A stretch of 64,000 nucleotides of DNA. Source: Paraglaciecola sp. L3A3 (GTDB lineage: Bacteria; Pseudomonadota; Gammaproteobacteria; Enterobacterales; Alteromonadaceae). The notes beneath the pieces were generated by a model that was not told the DNA's origin, searched no databases, and was given only the letters and a program-made list of their open reading frames with translations. The DNA is taken from the NCBI RefSeq assembly GCF_009796765.1, contig NZ_CP047023.1, positions 2,215,501 through 2,279,500 of the forward strand, given 5' to 3'. The position numbers and the translations under genes are program-made. Below are positions 36,486 through 46,338 of the stretch, piece by piece. Each line of letters opens with the position of its first letter. The stretch's first letter is position 1.

Positions 36486-37022
36486 TTAATGGTTCTGTTT
36501 AAACTCGCCTCGCAAATTTAACGGTTGTAGCAGTTTTTGAAAGGCTTGTTCAATATCGGTAACAATGAGTTGGTGGGGGATAGAAATCACCATCTTACAT
36601 TTCATGTCTAAGGCATCACCAGAAATTGCATCTTCTTTATCGATAAACTTAAACCTAAAAGCACTAACCGAAATATTATAGGTGGAAAAAAATTGGGTGA
36701 TATGGTCTATCAAGCCAGGAGAACTTTTTCCTCTTATCACTACATCAGCTAAACTTTCTAGGTTTTGTTTATTATGCTGAGTGGTTCGCTTCATTAATGA
36801 CAATAAATTATGTTTTTGGCAGGTTTGTGGTAATAAACATTCTGCTCGAGTTATGGCCGTTGGACTACCCTCAATGATCATAGTCAATGAGAAGTCTTGA
36901 CCATAAATCGCTTGTCGACTGTCTAAAATATTGCAACCAACGCCAGACACTGTGTCAGCTAATGTACTTAAAACACCAAATTGATCAGCGCCTAATATAG
37001 TAATGATTAATTGTTGATTCAT
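36486..37022 (-). CDS. gcvR: Glycine cleavage system transcriptional repressor
   Basis: A 178-residue protein made of two ACT domains (about residues 5-75 and 90-170), starting with LIITILGADQFGVLSTLADT. GcvR binds glycine and antagonises GcvA, rather than binding DNA itself. It is divergent from dapA and cotranscribed with bcp, as in E. coli. No gcv operon is in the window. Confidence 0.88.
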   Translation of the reverse strand: MNQQLIITILGADQFGVLSTLADTVSGVGCNILDSRQAIYGQDFSLTMIIEGSPTAITRAECLLPQTCQKHNLLSLMKRTTQHNKQNLESLADVVIRGKSSPGLIDHITQFFSTYNISVSAFRFKFIDKEDAISGDALDMKCKMVISIPHQLIVTDIEQAFQKLLQPLNLRGEFKQNH

Positions 37023-37177
37023 TTTTGACCAATTTTGTTCTATTTAGGAGAAATACTATACCTGATTATTGCCAGGTACTTACAGTTTCTATTCTAATAT
37101 GCTTATTGTGCTATTCAAAGCTTGTTTTTACTGGGTTGGATCATTAACATTAGGCGCGAAATTTTTCTGGAGAAAAC

Positions 37178-38059
37178 ATGTTTACTGGTAGTTTTGTGGC
37201 GCTAATTACGCCAATGTTTGAAGACGGGCAAATTGATTACCCTTCACTGAAGAAGTTAGTTGATTTTCATATTGAAAATGGTACACACGGATTAGTGTCT
37301 GTGGGCACGACAGGTGAGTCTGCCACTTTACCTTTTGACGAACATATTGAGGTGGTTAGGCGTACGGTAGAATATGCCGCGGGTAAAATACCTGTTATTG
37401 CTGGTACCGGAGCTAATTCTACTGCTGAGGCTATCTTTTTGAGTCAACAGATTGCCACTACAGGTGTTGCTGGTTTTTTGAGTGTTGTGCCTTATTATAA
37501 TAAGCCGCAACAAAAAGGCATGATAGCGCACTTTGAAGCAATTGCTGATGCAACTGACCTACCTGTGATTTTGTATAATGTTCCTAGTCGAACTGTTGCA
37601 GATATGTTGCCGGAAACGGTTGCTGAATTAGCTAAACATCCAAAAATTGTCGGTTTAAAAGATGCGACAGGGGATATTGCTCGATTAAAAGAGACACAAC
37701 CCTTAGTGCCTGATGACTTTGTGTTGTTGAGCGGAGACGATGACAGTAGCTGTGAATTCCTAGTGAATGGTGGTCATGGTGTGATATCTGTGACGGCAAA
37801 TCTAGCACCTAAAGAAATGGCTGATATATGTAATGCAGCTTTTGCTAAGGATTTTAGTCTAGCAAAACAAATAAATGAAAAGATAGCTGGTTTACATACT
37901 AGTTTGTTTATTGAACCCAATCCTGTACTGCCAAAGTGGGCACTATATAAAATGGGTTACACCAATTCGGCTTTTTTACGATTACCTTTAGTTGAATCGG
38001 AACTTGAGAGCCAAAATACACTCGAACAAGTCATGCGCAGTTCTGGCGTATTATCTTAA
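37178..38059 (+). CDS. dapA: 4-hydroxy-tetrahydrodipicolinate synthase
   Basis: A 293-residue TIM-barrel enzyme that condenses pyruvate with aspartate semialdehyde, the first step committed to lysine and diaminopimelate. GLVSVGTTGESATLP near residue 39-53, the catalytic Tyr in VVPYYNKPQQKGM near 103-115, LYNVPSRTVADM near 131 and the Schiff-base Lys in GLKDATGD near 160-167 are visible. TGGAGA precedes the ATG. bamC follows after 9 bases, as in E. coli. Confidence 0.97.
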   Translation: MFTGSFVALITPMFEDGQIDYPSLKKLVDFHIENGTHGLVSVGTTGESATLPFDEHIEVVRRTVEYAAGKIPVIAGTGANSTAEAIFLSQQIATTGVAGFLSVVPYYNKPQQKGMIAHFEAIADATDLPVILYNVPSRTVADMLPETVAELAKHPKIVGLKDATGDIARLKETQPLVPDDFVLLSGDDDSSCEFLVNGGHGVISVTANLAPKEMADICNAAFAKDFSLAKQINEKIAGLHTSLFIEPNPVLPKWALYKMGYTNSAFLRLPLVESELESQNTLEQVMRSSGVLS

Positions 38060-38068
38060 GGAGATAGC

Positions 38069-39175
38069 ATGACGAATAAGATACATTTTGTTAGCGCAGT
38101 GGCATTAGGCTTTTTGACTGCTTGTAGTTCAATTGATGAAAATGAAAAGGCTAGCGGGAGTTTTGCTTATCTAGAAGAAACACCAGGCCAAAAAATTGCC
38201 ATTCCTAATGATGTAGATACCCCTAAATTTAGTGACGCTTATAAATTACCTGTGTTAGGTAATAACGCGCCAAAAAATATGATGGGGCAAGATCTTAGTA
38301 TTGTTTCACCTGCCTTGGTTTTGCCTTTAGTGTCTGGTTCGCACATCGAAGAAGGTTCAAAAGAAGCGACTATTTGGTTTGATCAAGTTGATGATAGCCA
38401 AGCGCTGGATGATACCATCTGGAATTCGCTAGTTGCGTTTTTAGAAAGTAAAGGAATAGGGGTACAAGAATTCGATAAAGAAAAGCAGTATTTGATTTCT
38501 GACTGGATGGTAATCGATGAATCTGTAGCAGCTAAATGGTACAACTGGTCAAGCTCAGATCGTATTATTAGGCAACGATTTAAATTTGATTTGGAATTAA
38601 AACCACATGGTCGTACAGCTGCATTAAAAGTCGCTCAAATCGATTATAAAGAGAAAAATAGTGAGTTAGCCACTGAAATATCTGAAGCTAAAGATGTTAG
38701 ACGCAATGAAGTTGATATTTTAAATCAAGTGGTTGAACACTATGATTTTGAAGTCAAACTTGCTGATGTAAGACGCATCAGAGAAATCCGTAAAGGTCTT
38801 CCGATGCAGCTTGGGTTTGATGAAGATGGAGATGCTGCATATGTGGTTGATGCCGTTTATGATATTGCTTGGCCTAGGTTTTTATTAGTCTTACGAAAAC
38901 TGGGTTTTGATGTTAAAGATTATGATAAAAGCACTGGTTTGTTATTTACTAAATATAATGGAGTTGACGAAGGCTGGTGGGATGGTATGTGGTCTGAAAG
39001 TGAACTTGATCTAAAATTGGATACCGAAGACTATCGATTCAAACTTGGAGATTTGGGACCAAAAACATCTATCACTTTATTAGATAGCGAAAGCAATCCA
39101 TTTCCTGCAAATAAGTTGACTGATTTGTATAAGGTTTTTTCTAAAACCATGGCAGCAGAAGATTTAGATATTTAA
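38069..39175 (+). CDS. bamC: Outer-membrane assembly lipoprotein BamC
   Basis: A 368-residue lipoprotein of the Bam complex that inserts beta-barrel proteins in the outer membrane. The signal ends in the lipobox LTAC (Cys near residue 19). Two helix-grip domains follow after an unstructured segment; VVDAVYDIAWPRFLLVLRKL near 255-275 begins the C-terminal one. AAGGAGAT precedes the ATG. It is in an operon with dapA. Confidence 0.93.
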   Translation: MTNKIHFVSAVALGFLTACSSIDENEKASGSFAYLEETPGQKIAIPNDVDTPKFSDAYKLPVLGNNAPKNMMGQDLSIVSPALVLPLVSGSHIEEGSKEATIWFDQVDDSQALDDTIWNSLVAFLESKGIGVQEFDKEKQYLISDWMVIDESVAAKWYNWSSSDRIIRQRFKFDLELKPHGRTAALKVAQIDYKEKNSELATEISEAKDVRRNEVDILNQVVEHYDFEVKLADVRRIREIRKGLPMQLGFDEDGDAAYVVDAVYDIAWPRFLLVLRKLGFDVKDYDKSTGLLFTKYNGVDEGWWDGMWSESELDLKLDTEDYRFKLGDLGPKTSITLLDSESNPFPANKLTDLYKVFSKTMAAEDLDI

Positions 39176-39184
39176 TTTGTTAAT

Positions 39185-39207
39185 CACCACCTAATTTTAG
39201 GGTGGTG
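39185..39207 (+). terminator. Possible weak terminator after bamC
   Basis: CACCACC (39185-39191) pairs with GGTGGTG (39201-39207) across a 9-base loop, followed by GTCTTTAG. The T run is poor, so some read-through into purC is likely. Confidence 0.45.
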
Positions 39208-39262
39208 GTCTTTAGATCCAGTATTAATTTCATCATTTCTCTTTTAAAGGATTAGGCACACT

Positions 39263-40366
39263 ATGTCTCTCTCTGATTCAATTTTATCTATCAATAATGA
39301 CTTACCAATAAGAACAGAGTTACCTGTGCATAGTGGAAAAGTTCGTTCTGTGTATTGGTTAACTGAACAAGATAGCCGTCGATTAATTGCGCAAAAAAAC
39401 TACCCAGTTCCTATGGATACACCCTTAGCCATTATGGTGATCAGTGATCGTATTTCAGCATTTGATTGTATCTGGCATGGTGAAGAAGGAATGCAAGGGG
39501 TGCCTGGTAAGGGAGCGGCATTAAATGCTATTTCTAATCATTGGTTCGGCTTATTTAAACAACAAGGTCTAGCTGATAGTCATATTCTAGATATTCCTCA
39601 TCCATTTGTCTGGATTGTACAAAAAGCCAAACCTGTGATGATTGAAGCAATTTGTCGCCAATATATAACAGGTTCAATGTGGCGTGCATATGATAAAGGT
39701 GAAAGAGATTTTTGTGGTATTCAGCTCGAAGAGGGCTTAACTCAAGACAGTAAACTGAGTCAATTACTGATGACACCTTCGACCAAGGGGATTTTAAAAG
39801 GTATTCCTGATGTGCCTGAGGCTGATGATGTCAATATTACTCGTCAAAATATTACTGATAACTTTACGGCTTTTAATTTTGAAAGTGAAAGTGATGTTGC
39901 TTTATATGAAAGGCTACTAACTGAAGGGTTTGCAGTTATTAGTGATGCTTTAGAGCAAATAGGCCAAATATTTGTTGATACTAAATTTGAATTTGGTTAC
40001 GTGAAAGATGTATCCGGTAAAAACAAACTGATTTATATGGATGAAGTCGGCACACCTGATTCATCACGCATTTGGGATGCCGAAAAGTATCAACAAGGTG
40101 AAGTAGTAGAAAACTCTAAGGAAGGATTTCGTCAGCTACTATTAAATCATTTCCCTGATCCAGATATTTTGTTAAATAAAGATCGCATGCCAGAACGCTT
40201 AGCCTTAGCTAAAGATAATGCCTTGCCAGTGGAAGTATTGCTACAAATATCAAAAACGTATATTGGTATTGCAGAAAAAATTACTGGTAAAAAATTGCTA
40301 TTGAGTGACAACCCTAAAGCTGAAATTATTAAAATATTACGTGAAGACTACCAGCTGATAGATTAA
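39263..40366 (+). CDS. purC: SAICAR synthetase, long form
   Basis: A 367-residue phosphoribosylaminoimidazole-succinocarboxamide synthase. It is longer than the E. coli enzyme (about 237) and of the long type common in Vibrio and Alteromonadales. Motifs: [14 protein letters not shown] near the N-terminus, [20 protein letters not shown] near residue 69, [20 protein letters not shown] near 131 and [15 protein letters not shown] near 258. AAAGGA lies before the ATG. It stands between bamC and the convergent yfaE-nrdBA genes. Confidence 0.95.
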   Translation: MSLSDSILSINNDLPIRTELPVHSGKVRSVYWLTEQDSRRLIAQKNYPVPMDTPLAIMVISDRISAFDCIWHGEEGMQGVPGKGAALNAISNHWFGLFKQQGLADSHILDIPHPFVWIVQKAKPVMIEAICRQYITGSMWRAYDKGERDFCGIQLEEGLTQDSKLSQLLMTPSTKGILKGIPDVPEADDVNITRQNITDNFTAFNFESESDVALYERLLTEGFAVISDALEQIGQIFVDTKFEFGYVKDVSGKNKLIYMDEVGTPDSSRIWDAEKYQQGEVVENSKEGFRQLLLNHFPDPDILLNKDRMPERLALAKDNALPVEVLLQISKTYIGIAEKITGKKLLLSDNPKAEIIKILREDYQLID

Positions 40367-40373
40367 TTTTTAG

Positions 40374-40401
40374 TAGGTTAGGAATGTGTATTTCTAACCT
40401 A
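40374..40401. terminator. Hairpin between convergent purC and yfaE
   Basis: TAGGTTAG (40374-40381) pairs with CTAACCTA (40394-40401), with GAAT/ATTT extending the stem around a GTGT loop. It includes the stop codon of the minus-strand ferredoxin gene. An A/T run follows on the minus strand. Confidence 0.6.
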
Positions 40402-40663
40402 ATTCAATTTTGATATCTGAAGTGGGATAACAACAACAGGGCAAAATTTCATCATCGTCAATGAAGGCAAGGGGATCAGTTTTATATTCCACTTCGCCTT
40501 GTAAAAGTTTAGTTCTACAGGCTCCACAATAACCTTCTCGACAGTGAAAATGGACTTCGATTTGGTTTGCTTCGATACTTTCAAGTAAAGATTTTTGTGC
40601 TTTATGACAGACAATTTTATGATCGACTATTTCAATCATAAAACTGTCACTGAATTTACTCAT
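40394..40663 (-). CDS. yfaE: 2Fe-2S ferredoxin, YfaE-like, for ribonucleotide reductase maintenance
   Basis: An 89-residue plant-type ferredoxin. Cluster ligands are seen in HCREGYCGACRTKLLQGEVE (C-x4-C-x2-C) and a fourth Cys in LPCCCYP near the C-terminus. YfaE supplies electrons to repair the NrdB diiron-tyrosyl cofactor. It lies 5 bases after nrdB on the same strand, which supports the role. Confidence 0.9.
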   Translation of the reverse strand: MSKFSDSFMIEIVDHKIVCHKAQKSLLESIEANQIEVHFHCREGYCGACRTKLLQGEVEYKTDPLAFIDDDEILPCCCYPTSDIKIELG

Positions 40664-40668
40664 TGCTG

Positions 40669-41799
40669 TTATAAATCAAAGTCACCAAAATCTTCAGCAC
40701 TGACTTCTGCATCAATTTGGCCAACTAAATATGAGCTAATTTCTGACTCTTGAGGGGCAACTTGTACATTGTCTGAGTTAAGATAATTATTCATCCAAGG
40801 TAGTGGATTGCTTTTTATATCAAAAGGTTGTCCTAAACCTATGGCCGACATTCTGTGATTAGCAATAAATTCTACATACTGGCATAAAATTTCTTTATTT
40901 AAGCCAATCATAGATCCTTGTTGGAATAAAAATTCGGCCCACTCTTTTTCTTGTTGTACTGCATTTAAGAAAATATCGGTGGCTTCCTGCTTACATTCTT
41001 CTGCTATCTCAGCCATTTCAGGATCATCTTTGCCTTTAGCCCAAATATTTATAATATGCTGTGTAGAGGTTAAATGTAGATTTTCATCACGGGCAATCAG
41101 TCGAATAATTTTTGAGTTACCTTCCATTAATTCTCGTTCTGCAAATGCAAAGGTGCAGGCAAATGAGACATAAAAACGAATGGCTTCTAAGGCGTTAACT
41201 GAGTTCATACACAAAAACAATTTTTTCTTAAGTTCGCGCATAGTAATGATGTGAGTTGCACCATCAACAGTATGTGTACCTTCGCCTAATGTTTGCCATA
41301 GTTGAGTGGCAAAAATCAAATCGTCATAATATATTGAAATGTCTGCGGCACGTTTTTTAATTTCTTCATTTTCTACAATATCTTCGAAAATTTCGCTTGG
41401 GTCACCAAATAAATTACGCAAAATATGGGTATATGAACGTGAATGTATGGTTTCAAAAAATGACCAAGTTTCAACCCAGGTTTCTAATTCAGGGATGGAA
41501 ATAATAGGCAAAAATGCAATGTTAGGGCTTCGGCCTTGAATCGAATCAAGTAAAGTTTGATATTTTAAATTTGAAATAAATATGTGTTTTTCTGAATCAC
41601 TTAACTTTTGGAAATCGACTCTATCTTTACTAACATCTACTTCTTCAGGACGCCAAAAGAAAGAAATCTGTTTTTCAATTAACTTTTCAAAAATCTGGTG
41701 TTTTTGTTGATCATAACGTGCCACGTTTACAGGGTTACCAAAAAACATCGGCTCCGCTAAGGGATTATTGCTAATTTGATTAAAAGTTGTGTATTTCAT
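40669..41799 (-). CDS. nrdB: Ribonucleoside-diphosphate reductase, beta subunit (class Ia)
   Basis: A 376-residue diiron protein, the usual length. Iron ligands are seen in the E of [13 protein letters not shown], in [19 protein letters not shown] (E and H, with the radical Tyr) and in [20 protein letters not shown] (E, H). The C-terminal tail, rich in acidic residues ([12 protein letters not shown]), docks on NrdA. nrdA lies 95 bases upstream, with a GC-rich hairpin between them. Confidence 0.97.
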   Translation of the reverse strand: MKYTTFNQISNNPLAEPMFFGNPVNVARYDQQKHQIFEKLIEKQISFFWRPEEVDVSKDRVDFQKLSDSEKHIFISNLKYQTLLDSIQGRSPNIAFLPIISIPELETWVETWSFFETIHSRSYTHILRNLFGDPSEIFEDIVENEEIKKRAADISIYYDDLIFATQLWQTLGEGTHTVDGATHIITMRELKKKLFLCMNSVNALEAIRFYVSFACTFAFAERELMEGNSKIIRLIARDENLHLTSTQHIINIWAKGKDDPEMAEIAEECKQEATDIFLNAVQQEKEWAEFLFQQGSMIGLNKEILCQYVEFIANHRMSAIGLGQPFDIKSNPLPWMNNYLNSDNVQVAPQESEISSYLVGQIDAEVSAEDFGDFDL

Positions 41800-41840
41800 T
41801 AATTGTAGTTGCCATTAGATGTATATTATTACGATTTGTA

Positions 41841-41855
41841 GCCGCTTAGAGCGGC
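41841..41855. other. GC-rich hairpin between nrdA and nrdB
   Basis: GCCGCT-TAG-AGCGGC. There is no T run on the coding strand, so it is more likely a processing or partial-attenuation element that lets nrdB and nrdA differ in level than a full terminator. Confidence 0.5.
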
Positions 41856-41894
41856 CACGTCGTTTTGTTTTTTTCCGTTACATAAACTCAGTAA

Positions 41895-44210
41895 CTATAT
41901 TTTGCAAGCACCGCCTGCACAATCATCGTCTTCTTCGACTATGACTTCTTGAGGGACAAATTTTTGGCTAGGTAGTTCTTGTTGTGAAGAGTCTCCAGCA
42001 CCATCTCGGGTGTTATGGTAATACAGAGTTTTCACGCCAAGTTTGTAGCTGGTTAACAAATCTTTAAGTAGAAGTTTCATTGGTACTTTGCCGCCTTCAT
42101 ACTTATTGGGATCGTAACTTGTATTAGCTGAAATGGTTTGGTCAACAAATTTTTGCATAATACCCGCGAGTTGCAGGTAGCCATCATTTGAAGGTAAGTC
42201 CCAAAGTAATTCGTATTGATCTTTTAATCTTTCATATTCAGGCACAACTTGTTTCAACACACCATCTTTACTTGACTTGATACTAATGTGTCCACGAGGT
42301 GGTTCGATACCATTGGTGGCATTAGAGATCTGTGAAGACGTTTCTGAAGGCATAAGTGCAGATAGGGTACTGTTACGTAAACCATACTGTTTTATGTCTG
42401 CTCTTAAGCTATCCCAATCACAATGTAGTGGCTCGTCACAAATTTTATCCAGATCTTTTTTGTAGGTATCAATAGGCATTAAACCTTGGAAATAAGTGGT
42501 TTCGTCAAACTTAGGACATGCCCCTTTTTCTTTGGCCAAATTACATGATGCTTTCATCAGATTGTACTGCATTGCTTCGAATGTTCTATGCACTAAACTA
42601 TTGGCACTACCGTCTGAATATTTAACGCCATTTTTGGCTAAGTAATATGCAAAGTTAATCACACCTATACCTAATGTACGACGACCCATAGTGGCATTAA
42701 ATGCAGCTGGCACAGGGTAGTCTTGATAATCTAATAAATTATCTAATGCACGTACCGCTAAATCAGATAATTCAGCAAATTCATCTAGGCTTTTAATTGC
42801 CCCTAAGTTGAAAGCAGATAAAGTACAAAGCGCTATTTCACCTTCTTCATCATTCACATTTGATAATGGCTTGGTGGGTAATGCAATTTCTAAACAAAGG
42901 TTACTTTGACGAACCGGCGCTAGTTTAGGGTTAAATGGACTGTGAGTATTACAATGGTCTACATTCTGTAAATAGATACGACCTGTACTTGCACGTTCCT
43001 GCATAAACAAACTAAATAACTCTATAGCCTTAATCTGTTTCTTGCGGATAGAATGATCTTTTTCGTATAACTCGTATAAACGCTCAAATTCATCTTGATC
43101 AGCAAAAAATGCATCGTATAAACCAGGTGTGTCTGAAGGGCTAAATAAAGTAATGTGTTGATCTTTAATCAAACGTGTATACATTAATTTATTAAATTGC
43201 ACACCGTAATCAAGATGACGAACTCGGTTTTCTTCTACCCCACGGTTATTCTTAAGCACTAATAATGATTCAACTTCTAAATGCCACAATGGATAAAATA
43301 AAGTTGCTGCACCGCCACGAACCCCGCCTTGCGAACAACTTTTAACGGCTGTTTGAAAATGTTTGTAAAAAGGAATACAACCAGTGTGGAAGGCTTCCCC
43401 TCCACGGATAGGGCTACCTTGAGCACGAATTCGACCAGCATTAACACCAATACCAGCACGTTGACTAACATATTTGACTATAGCGCTAGCGGTTGCGTTG
43501 ATAGAGTCTAAACTGTCGCCAGCTTCAATTAATACACAAGAACTAAATTGACGGGTGGGGGTTCTAACTCCAGCCATGATAGGTGTAGGTAAAGAAATTT
43601 TAAACTTAGACGTAGCATCATAAAAACGCTTGATGTAATGCATACGCGTTTCTTTATCGTAATTTGCGAATAAACAGGCAGCCACTAAAATATAAAGGAA
43701 TTGAGCACTTTCGTATATTTCGCCTGTCACTCTATTTTGTACTAAATATTTACCTTCTAGCTGTTTAACTGCAGCATAACTGAAGTCCATATCACGCCAA
43801 TGATCAAGATAATCATCCATTTCTTCGAATTCAGCTTGGGTGTAATCTTCTAATAAATGTTGATCATATTTACCATTACTCACAAGGAATTTTACATGGT
43901 CATACAATGCAGGTGGTTCAAATTTTCCATATGCTTTTTTACGTAAATGAAATATAGCTAAGCGAGCAGCTAAAAATTGATAATCAGGACAATCTGTAGA
44001 AATCAGCTCTGCAGCAGAACGGATTAAAGTCTCATGGATATCAGCAGTTTTTATACCATCATAAAATTGGATATGTGCTTTGATTTCAACCTGTGAAACA
44101 GAAACGTTATTTAATTCTTTAGCAGCCCATTCAATCACTTTATGAATTTTTTCTAGATCTATTATTTCACGTTCGCCATTACGTTTAGTGACGTATAAAT
44201 TATTCTTCAT
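41895..44210 (-). CDS. nrdA: Ribonucleoside-diphosphate reductase, alpha subunit (class Ia)
   Basis: A 771-residue catalytic subunit. An N-terminal ATP-cone (VTKRNGEREIIDLEKIHKVI) gives allosteric control. The barrel carries the redox cysteine in TRQFSSCVLIEAGDS near residue 225, the active-site pattern NLCLEIALPTKP near 436-447 and the radical-transfer YYHNTRDGAGD near the end. The C-terminal shuttle cysteines are in DDDCAGGACKI. First gene of nrdA-nrdB-yfaE. A long leader region precedes it. Confidence 0.97.
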   Translation of the reverse strand: MKNNLYVTKRNGEREIIDLEKIHKVIEWAAKELNNVSVSQVEIKAHIQFYDGIKTADIHETLIRSAAELISTDCPDYQFLAARLAIFHLRKKAYGKFEPPALYDHVKFLVSNGKYDQHLLEDYTQAEFEEMDDYLDHWRDMDFSYAAVKQLEGKYLVQNRVTGEIYESAQFLYILVAACLFANYDKETRMHYIKRFYDATSKFKISLPTPIMAGVRTPTRQFSSCVLIEAGDSLDSINATASAIVKYVSQRAGIGVNAGRIRAQGSPIRGGEAFHTGCIPFYKHFQTAVKSCSQGGVRGGAATLFYPLWHLEVESLLVLKNNRGVEENRVRHLDYGVQFNKLMYTRLIKDQHITLFSPSDTPGLYDAFFADQDEFERLYELYEKDHSIRKKQIKAIELFSLFMQERASTGRIYLQNVDHCNTHSPFNPKLAPVRQSNLCLEIALPTKPLSNVNDEEGEIALCTLSAFNLGAIKSLDEFAELSDLAVRALDNLLDYQDYPVPAAFNATMGRRTLGIGVINFAYYLAKNGVKYSDGSANSLVHRTFEAMQYNLMKASCNLAKEKGACPKFDETTYFQGLMPIDTYKKDLDKICDEPLHCDWDSLRADIKQYGLRNSTLSALMPSETSSQISNATNGIEPPRGHISIKSSKDGVLKQVVPEYERLKDQYELLWDLPSNDGYLQLAGIMQKFVDQTISANTSYDPNKYEGGKVPMKLLLKDLLTSYKLGVKTLYYHNTRDGAGDSSQQELPSQKFVPQEVIVEEDDDCAGGACKI

Positions 44211-44643
44211 GTTTTAGCCGTTAATTTTATTATATTGCTATATAGATAGCTATTTTAAGCGAGAGGATGAAATGCGCTAATAGTCAGTATGTTTCATCTT
44301 GTTTTGTGCTTATTTTGAACACTTTCCAAACCATTCTTTTTTGGTCTGCAGAAATTGGTGTTGTTTAATAAACTGAACACAAGATAGTGAGGTTTGAACA
44401 ACATTGCAACCCAATATGTGGTGGTTATTTGTGCAATCAAATTACCGAAAATAAAAGGTTAGTAGTGACTCACCTAAAAGGGCTTTTTGATGTGCGTTTT
44501 AAGGGAATGCAAGATAAAATTTAAGTTATTTTTTACGTTAAATTATTTTTGTGTAACTTGTGCGATTTTAATTATATATGGATATATAGTGTGTGTTTTT
44601 GATTTTTTATACTACATATCGTGTTTATACGCTAGTTTAAATT
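44211..44643. other. Long leader/promoter region of the nrdA operon
   Basis: A 433-base gap between gph and nrdA, both on the minus strand. It contains AT-rich dyads such as CTATATAG near 44238-44245 and a possible NrdR half-site near 44581. I see no credible open frame or RNA gene; a 60-codon plus-strand frame here looks like noise. Confidence 0.5.
44581..44596 (-). promoter_or_regulatory. Possible NrdR-box half-site upstream of nrdA
   Basis: On the minus strand ACACTATATATCC resembles one half of the NrdR box (ACACWATATATWGTGT), but the other half does not match. It is over 350 bases from the nrdA start. Treat as tentative. Confidence 0.25.
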
Positions 44644-45312
44644 TTAATCAGAGCAAGGCAAATAACTGATTAAATCTGCAGCATGTTTGATACATAGGTC
44701 TGCTTTCCAGTTATCGATGATTGTCTTTTTATCTATGTAACCATAAGCGGCAATGACACTAAACATCTTGGCATTAATAGCGGCTTGGATGTCACGTTCA
44801 GCATCGCCAATATACCAAGTATTAGGGCTGTTTAAATTTAATTTTTGTTGAGCATGCAATAAAGGTAAAGGATGGGGTTTTCTTTCACTTAACGTATCAC
44901 CACTTATTATCACTTGGCAGTTTTCTAATAATGGAAAATATTTAACTAACTCTAAGGTTAGATATTCAGGTTTATTAGTCACTATTCCCCAAGGAATATT
45001 ATTTTTATTAAGTGTCAATAATAATGTTTCAACACCAGGGAAGAAACAAGTGTCGACACATATTTTATTTTCATAGTTTGTTAAAAATTGCTGACGTAAC
45101 TGGGTAAAATTTAATTTTTTAAGGGCTTCACCAAAACCTAGTTCAAGCATACCTTTTGCACCATCTGAAGCGATATTGCGATAAGTTGCATAATCTACAC
45201 TAGGTAATTGTTGGTCAGCTAATATTTGATTTAATGCATTGCCTAAATCTTTAGCTGTATCAAGTAAAGTCCCATCTAAGTCAAATAAAATAGCATCAGG
45301 TGACTGTGACAT
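44644..45312 (-). CDS. gph: Phosphoglycolate phosphatase
   Basis: A 222-residue HAD-fold phosphatase that removes phosphoglycolate formed during DNA repair. Motif I is LFDLDGTLLDTAKDLGNALN near residue 9, motif II is the Thr in GIVTNKPEYL near 116, and motif III/IV is a Lys in SERKPHP and the YIGDAERDIQAAINA acidic pair near 170. Its start overlaps the ubiG stop by 1 base, so the two are coupled. Confidence 0.9.
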   Translation of the reverse strand: MSQSPDAILFDLDGTLLDTAKDLGNALNQILADQQLPSVDYATYRNIASDGAKGMLELGFGEALKKLNFTQLRQQFLTNYENKICVDTCFFPGVETLLLTLNKNNIPWGIVTNKPEYLTLELVKYFPLLENCQVIISGDTLSERKPHPLPLLHAQQKLNLNSPNTWYIGDAERDIQAAINAKMFSVIAAYGYIDKKTIIDNWKADLCIKHAADLISYLPCSD

Positions 45313-46028
45313 TATTCATCTCCATTTTGACAGTGAATAATATAATTCACATCGACATTTTGTTGCGATAAATAATATTCTTGAGTCATAGGATTTAAAT
45401 GTAAACCTATCATTCTTTTTATTACCAGTGGGGTGTTATCTATCCAAGCCATAAGTTCTGAGGGTTTGATAAATTTGTCGTGTTGATGAGTGCCTTTAGG
45501 CACAAGCCCTAGAATATATTCGGCGCCTAGTATGGCCATTAAATAAGATTTAATATTCCTATTTAAGGTGGAGAAAAATACATGGCCACCTGGTTTGACT
45601 AATTGGAAACAAGCGTTAATCACTGAACTAGGATCTGGCACATGTTCAAGCATCTCCATGCAAGTGACGACATCGAATTGCGAGCCATGTTGCAGGGCAA
45701 ACTCTTCGGCAGTGATTTGCTGATAGTCAACATCTAAGCCTGATTCTAAACCATGTAATTTAGCTATTTCTAATGGCGCTTCTCCCATATCTATACCAGT
45801 GACCTTAGCGCCATGTTTAGCCATACTCTCAGCTAATATGCCGCCGCCACAACCTACATCTAACACTTTTTTTCCATCTAACCCATGGCAGTGTTGATTA
45901 ATATAGTCAGTTCTAAGAGGATTTATTTGGTGTAGAGGTTTGAACTCTCCATTTAGATCCCACCATCTAGATGCTAAATCAGAAAACTTTTGAATTTCAC
46001 TGTGATCGACATTTTGAGTATTGCTCAT
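45312..46028 (-). CDS. ubiG: Ubiquinone biosynthesis O-methyltransferase
   Basis: A 238-residue SAM-dependent enzyme for both O-methylation steps of ubiquinone synthesis. [20 protein letters not shown] at the N-terminus, the SAM loop [20 protein letters not shown] near 54-73, and [17 protein letters not shown] near 122 are typical. It is divergent from gyrA, as in E. coli. Confidence 0.96.
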   Translation of the reverse strand: MSNTQNVDHSEIQKFSDLASRWWDLNGEFKPLHQINPLRTDYINQHCHGLDGKKVLDVGCGGGILAESMAKHGAKVTGIDMGEAPLEIAKLHGLESGLDVDYQQITAEEFALQHGSQFDVVTCMEMLEHVPDPSSVINACFQLVKPGGHVFFSTLNRNIKSYLMAILGAEYILGLVPKGTHQHDKFIKPSELMAWIDNTPLVIKRMIGLHLNPMTQEYYLSQQNVDVNYIIHCQNGDE

Positions 46029-46338
46029 TTATCTAGGTCATTTTTGTTATGCGTTAAATTAACAACATTATAGCCAGCAAGTCTGCTTACTATCTAGTGT
46101 AAATCTCAGGCTCTTGAGTGAATAAAACAGCATATATGCTTAACTGCTGGTTTATTGAACACTATATGGGCGATACGAGCTATTTATTTATATTTGTAGG
46201 TGTTAGTATTAGGCGGTTGAAATGAAAGATAATATTGGTAAAAACTTAATATTTTTTTTAAGTCCTAGCTTAAAATTAACCAAGTGAGTTTTATCCAAAA
46301 TCATACTCTAATAATAATGACTAGGGACAAGGCTGTAT
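46029..46338. other. Divergent ubiG/gyrA promoter region
   Basis: A 310-base AT-rich gap that must carry both promoters. AAGG (46329-46332) is the gyrA ribosome-binding site, 6 bases before the ATG. No further gene or clear operator seen. Confidence 0.5.

Noticed and set aside
44487..44669. A 60-codon plus-strand frame upstream of nrdA
   Set aside because: No ribosome-binding site or motif; it overlaps the end of gph and lies in the nrdA leader.
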